This document shows positions 51,783 to 55,339 of a stretch of 55,339 nt of DNA, in pieces. This DNA is from Acetobacter sp. AN02 (GTDB lineage: Bacteria > Pseudomonadota > Alphaproteobacteria > Acetobacterales > Acetobacteraceae). The position numbers and the translations under genes were made by a program. The notes under the pieces are model-generated. The model did not search any database, had not been told where the DNA came from, and saw only the letters and a program-made list of their open reading frames with translations. Each line of letters starts with the position of its first letter. Position 1 is the stretch's first letter. Where the stretch lies: contig NZ_JAJJND010000006.1 of the NCBI RefSeq assembly GCF_029759835.1, positions 1 through 55,339 of the forward strand, read 5' to 3'.

Positions 51783-54221
51783 ATGATCCCGTCTCGCTGC
51801 CGTCGCTCTGCCGGAAACCGGATGACTCCTGCGGGACAGATCTTTCGTTTTTTCCTTTTTCTTCTCGTTTTCTGCGGGGCAGCAGCCGCACCGCTGCACT
51901 CGTCCCTGGCGCAGTCCGCGGCCCCGGCAGCGGCAAACCCTCCCCCGCTCAGCCAGGAAGATGCGCGAAAGCTGCTGGGCGTTCTGAATGATCCCAGGCA
52001 GCGCGAACAGTTTACACAGACGCTTTCGCTGATGGCCCGGGGGCTGTCAGCCCAGCAGAAGCCTGCGTCCGGCACCACCGCGAAATCTGTCGACAGCGCG
52101 ATTGATCATGATATTGCCACTGATTTCGGCAGTATCGGCCACAGCCTGAATGGTTATGCACATAATTTTGCAGGACTTTTTATCAATCTGAAATCTGTTG
52201 CCGTCTGGGCGAGAACGGAATTCAGCAATCCTGACCGGCGTGATGAGTTCCTGAATATCTTCTCGCGCGCCCTGATTATCCTCCTGACCGCGCTTGCGGC
52301 AGAGCGCGGGACGTCCATTCTGCTCAGGGGCCGCCTGAATGCCGTCACCGCGCGGGCGCGGTCTCATGAAACGGATCGCCGGACCGGTGCTGTCGATACC
52401 GATCCGGCAGATCCGGCTCCGGACGATGCTGCCGCGCTGCCCGGGGCAGGAACACGCGCCGATGATGAGCGGCGGCAGCGTGAGACCCTGAAGTTTCTCG
52501 CCCGCGTGCCCTATGTCGTCCTGCACCTCCTGCTCAAGCTCGTGCCGGTGGCGGTTTTCCTGTGTATCGGATACGCGGGCGGCAGTTTCATGACCGATAC
52601 GGTCCTTGCCGCTTCCGTCGTTTTCACCCTGACCAATGCCTATGTCATTGCCCGCGGGTTTTTCCTGCTGGTCGAGACGGCTCTCGCTCCCAAATCTCCC
52701 GAAATCCGCCTGACACCGGCTTCTGACGAAACTGCGCGGCTGCTTGTGCGGTGGTGGATGCTGCTGGTTGCCGCGCCGTCCATTGTCGTCTGTCTCTCGA
52801 AGCTTGGCGGAGAGTTCAACCTGTCGGAACAGGGGACTCAGGCCATGATCCGGGCTGTCGTTCTGGCTGAGCACCTGATCATCGCCGCGTTCATATGGCG
52901 CGTCCGCAAGATCGTCACGCGCACGCTTCAGCCGTCCGGAGAGACGCGGAAAACGGCTTTCGGCGCGGCTCTGTCCACTCTTGCGAGTTTCTGGTGGATC
53001 CCTACCCTTTTCCTGGATGGCGCTCTCTGGCTTGTCTGGGCTGCCAGACTGCGTGGCGGATACACCTGGATACTCCAGGCCGTCGGCATGACCGTCGCGA
53101 TCATCGCGGTCAGCAGGCTGGTGTCGGTTCTGCTTTATGGTCTGCAGGATCGTCTTTTCCGGATTTCTCCGGAAATGATCCGCGAACATCCGGATATGCA
53201 GAAACGGGCTGATCGTTATTATCCGTTCGTTCGCGGCGTGATGACGGCACTGATCATGTTCGTCACGGTGGTTGCCGTGACGGAATCCTGGGGCATCCGG
53301 AGCTGGTACTTCTTCACGGCCTCCACACTTGGCAGCCGGCTGCTGAATTCCGCCATGACACTCGTGATTGCGGCCTCTGTCGCGGCCATGATCTGGGAGG
53401 TTATCAATGCAGCCCTGAACCGGCAGCTTGAGCGCTATAACGATGCCTCTCTGGCCTCTCGTGCAACACGTCTGCGGACCGTGATGCCGATCATCCGCAC
53501 CATGCTGCTGACGGTGATCATCATCATCGTTCTGGTCACGTCGCTGTCCCAGATCGGCATCAATATCGCACCGCTGCTGACCGGTGCCGGGATTATGGGC
53601 GCGGCCATTGCTTTCGGCTCCCAGAGTCTGGTGAAGGATTTCATCACCGGCTTCTTCATGCTGGTGGAAGATGCGATCCAGGTCGGTGACTGGGTGACGG
53701 TCGGGAACGTGTCCGGCAATGTGGAAAATCTTTCGATCCGGGCCGTAAAGATCCGTTCGTTTGACGGGGATCTCCACGTTATTCCGTTTTCCTCCGTCTC
53801 CACGATTGCCAATACGGCGCGTGATTTTAACCAGATCATCGTCAGTCAGACGGTTGATCTGGGCGAGGATTACGGGCGTGTCGCGGGAATCATGAGAGAT
53901 GTTGTGGAGGAGATGCGTCAGGAGGACGGGTTCCGGAGCATTATTCTCTCGGGCTATAATGATCTTGGGGTCAACCTTGCCGACGGAAACGGTGCTGTCG
54001 TCTTCGGGACAATCCGTACGGGCCCCATGATGAAGTGGAAGGTCTGGCGTGAATTCTATAAGCGGCTGGGCAACCGCATGGTGGAAGCCGGTGTAAGTTA
54101 TTATACGCCGACCTCTTTCACCGCATCTGCCCCGAATACCGCGCTCAATCTGGCCATGACCGGTCGTATTCCGGGATCGCCGCCACCCGCTCCTGAAGGT
54201 ACGAAACCGGATGCAGTCTGA
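51783..54221 (+). CDS. MscS-family mechanosensitive channel, long form
   Basis: This 812-residue inner-membrane protein has a signal peptide (FFLFLLVFCGAAAAPLHSSLA) and a periplasmic helical domain. About ten membrane helices follow, ending in the conserved MscS pore and vestibule (residues about 597-720). Key segments are ITSLSQIGIN-type LVTSLSQIGINIAPLLTGAG, IAFGSQSLVKDFITGFFMLVEDAIQVGDWV, and NLSIRAVKIRSFDGDLHVIPFSS. Such large forms (like MscK or MscM/YbdG) open under membrane tension and release solutes in osmotic downshift. The ribosome site can be buried in a hairpin. It overlaps the dioxygenase gene by 11 bases. Confidence 0.93.
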   Translation: MIPSRCRRSAGNRMTPAGQIFRFFLFLLVFCGAAAAPLHSSLAQSAAPAAANPPPLSQEDARKLLGVLNDPRQREQFTQTLSLMARGLSAQQKPASGTTAKSVDSAIDHDIATDFGSIGHSLNGYAHNFAGLFINLKSVAVWARTEFSNPDRRDEFLNIFSRALIILLTALAAERGTSILLRGRLNAVTARARSHETDRRTGAVDTDPADPAPDDAAALPGAGTRADDERRQRETLKFLARVPYVVLHLLLKLVPVAVFLCIGYAGGSFMTDTVLAASVVFTLTNAYVIARGFFLLVETALAPKSPEIRLTPASDETARLLVRWWMLLVAAPSIVVCLSKLGGEFNLSEQGTQAMIRAVVLAEHLIIAAFIWRVRKIVTRTLQPSGETRKTAFGAALSTLASFWWIPTLFLDGALWLVWAARLRGGYTWILQAVGMTVAIIAVSRLVSVLLYGLQDRLFRISPEMIREHPDMQKRADRYYPFVRGVMTALIMFVTVVAVTESWGIRSWYFFTASTLGSRLLNSAMTLVIAASVAAMIWEVINAALNRQLERYNDASLASRATRLRTVMPIIRTMLLTVIIIIVLVTSLSQIGINIAPLLTGAGIMGAAIAFGSQSLVKDFITGFFMLVEDAIQVGDWVTVGNVSGNVENLSIRAVKIRSFDGDLHVIPFSSVSTIANTARDFNQIIVSQTVDLGEDYGRVAGIMRDVVEEMRQEDGFRSIILSGYNDLGVNLADGNGAVVFGTIRTGPMMKWKVWREFYKRLGNRMVEAGVSYYTPTSFTASAPNTALNLAMTGRIPGSPPPAPEGTKPDAV

Positions 54222-54939
54222 CAGCAGCCTCTCGCGCATTGCAGAGACCACAAGAGAGCACGGCTTTGCCTTCCTTCCCGGAGCCGCGATGCGGGAGCTT
54301 CTCTCTGCCTACGGCATGACCGACTGGGAGTCTTTTGCTGCCTCATGGGATGATCTCGGACCGGATCTCTACATGGCTGACGGGGGCAGATACCGGCGGC
54401 GGCGCTATGCCACTTTTGCTCTCGATCATGAAAAAACTGAGCGCAAACGGCATCAGCCTCATTATCAGAGTCGTGATTACAACACACTGAACGGCGGGAT
54501 AGAACGCTGGTTTGAGCCTGTGGCCGATAACGTCGGCGATCATCCTGCCATGCAGGCTATATTGCGCCTGATGCAGCATTTTACGCGAGATATGTCTCCG
54601 CCCTCTCTCCAGCCGGAGACATGGCATACAGAGATACATCAGTTCAGGATTGAGGCATCGGAAAACGGGTCAGGCCACCCTACTCCGGAAGGCCTTCATC
54701 AAGATGGTGTGGACTGGGTGCTGGTCCTGATGATCCGGCGGGAAAATATCGCCAGCGGTGATACGACGATTTACGATCTGCACAGGCAGCCCCTTGGTGT
54801 GTTTACTCTGGAGCAGCCGATGGACGCAGCCTTTGTTGATGACCACAAGGTTTTTCATGGCGTCACCCCGGTTTATCCGGTGGATCCGGAACGCCCCGCC
54901 TGGCGGGATGTTCTGGTTGTGACGCTGCGCCATCAGTAA
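54211..54939 (+). CDS. 2-oxoglutarate/Fe(II) dioxygenase family protein
   Basis: This 242-residue protein matches the 2OG-Fe dioxygenase family that includes amino acid hydroxylases such as isoleucine 4-hydroxylase (PF10014-like). The iron ligands fit His163 and Asp165 (GLHQDGVDWV) and His216 (HKVFHGVTPVYP), with Arg232 (WRDVLVVTLRHQ) as the likely 2-oxoglutarate anchor. Additional segments are FAFLPGAAMRELL, RRRYATFAL, WHTEIHQFRIEA. The substrate is unknown. The gene starts within the last 11 bases of the MscS-family gene, so it may be translationally coupled to it. About 250 bases without a gene follow, up to an IS element. Confidence 0.9.
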   Translation: MQSDSSLSRIAETTREHGFAFLPGAAMRELLSAYGMTDWESFAASWDDLGPDLYMADGGRYRRRRYATFALDHEKTERKRHQPHYQSRDYNTLNGGIERWFEPVADNVGDHPAMQAILRLMQHFTRDMSPPSLQPETWHTEIHQFRIEASENGSGHPTPEGLHQDGVDWVLVLMIRRENIASGDTTIYDLHRQPLGVFTLEQPMDAAFVDDHKVFHGVTPVYPVDPERPAWRDVLVVTLRHQ

Positions 54940-55186
54940 TGAAGGCCAAGCTCGGGCCTTATTGATTTTTGCAGGGAATTTTGATTCAGGATATGAGGGG
55001 GAGACTGAAGATAAGCGATCTGTCCTGACTGACGGATGAACAGAGGGTGCGTCTGCGGCCGTTTTTCCGTGAGCCGCTGCAGACCTCGTGCTGAAGATTG
55101 CCGCGTGCCGGGTGGCATTATTTTTGTGAACCGCAATAAGGTCTGTGGGGATTCACTCGTAGCTTGAGATGTGATTCAAGCTTTGG

Positions 55187-55339
55187 ATGGAACGTTTTGT
55201 GCTGACTGACGCCCATTGGGCGTTGATTGAACCTCACTGCCTAGGCAAGTCGAGCGACCCAAGTCGCAGTGGGCGGAATAATCGGCTGTTTGTGGAAGCG
55301 GTGTTGTGGATCGCGCGTACGGGCAGTCCATGGCGCGAT
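55187..55339 (+). mobile_element. IS5-family transposase, partial at the window edge
   Basis: The last 153 bases encode MERFVLTDAHWALIEPHCLG, then LFVEAVLWIARTGSPWRD, without a stop. This is the usual N-terminus of IS5-group transposases (IS1031/IS12528-like) that are common in acetic acid bacteria. The rest lies beyond the window. The left terminal inverted repeat is not certain; it should fall within the roughly 50 bases before the ATG. No target-site duplication can be seen without the other end. The stretch 54940-55186 before it holds no gene. Confidence 0.85.

Noticed and set aside
52047-54251. Antisense frame of 734 codons over the MscS-family gene
   Set aside because: Composition is that of a shadow frame (Arg/Asp/His rich, no hydrophobic core), while the plus-strand gene has clear motifs.
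1-55339. CRISPR array, phage genes or defence island
   Set aside because: No regular repeat-spacer pattern, integrase, capsid or restriction genes were seen; only one partial IS element at the right edge.

Overview
The window looks like a chromosomal segment of an acetic acid bacterium (Acetobacteraceae, Alphaproteobacteria). It is moderately GC-rich by eye; I did not count. The grounds are gene order and protein style: zapA-6S RNA-fau, glyQ/glyS split subunits, a MetG without C-terminal tRNA-binding domain, the argH-small lipoprotein pair, a class I (DhnA-type) aldolase beside a ThiE-like gene, and a partial IS5-type transposase of a kind common in Gluconobacter and Acetobacter. Genus cannot be fixed from this stretch. 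Almost everything is core genome; there is no phage, CRISPR array or obvious defence island.

Layout. 0.3-2.9 kb: a two-gene unit of circularly permuted ATP-grasp and alpha-E proteins. 2.9-6.5 kb: DsbA-like oxidoreductase, SBF-type transporter, an unknown exported protein and a SYLF protein. 6.5-11.9 kb (minus): mltG, an aldose-epimerase-like gene, prfA, hisS and ispG. 12.3-18.4 kb: a TonB-dependent receptor, a small SnoaL-like protein, fumC, argH and a 45-residue lipoprotein resembling LptM. 18.4-26.2 kb (minus): a tightly packed eight-gene run (mltB-like, rlpA, dac, tmk, holB, metG, tatD, PhnP-like hydrolase), mostly joined by 4-base overlaps, which mixes wall remodelling, replication and translation. 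26.4-29.6 kb: a DedA gene fused by overlap to a membrane-anchored ATP-grasp gene, then an orphan mlaD and uppP, a small envelope-lipid neighbourhood. 29.7-33.3 kb: APC permease, elongator tRNA-Met, glycosyltransferase and bestrophin. 33.4-38.8 kb: glyQ and glyS facing a run of ymdB-like, fau, 6S RNA, zapA and a helical protein. 38.8-40.8 kb: an unknown protein, class I aldolase and a ThiE-like protein.

40.8-43.2 kb carries the most unusual signal: a NAD-synthesis locus that appears to be decaying. The nadB-like gene has lost family motifs. The NadQ-type regulator upstream is split by a frameshift at a T5A6 tract. nadA and nadC are not beside it, and a 15-codon mini-ORF sits where a gene might have been removed. 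This suggests loss of de novo NAD synthesis, if no other copies exist.

43.5-55.3 kb: beta-carbonic anhydrase, an exported EEP-family hydrolase, an Ig-like lipoprotein, yebC, secA, a parvulin with a clear intrinsic terminator, argJ, a large MscS-family channel whose ribosome binding site can be paired into a hairpin, a 2-oxoglutarate/Fe dioxygenase overlapping the channel gene, and an IS element running off the edge.

All functions are read from sequence motifs and remembered family features; no database search was run.
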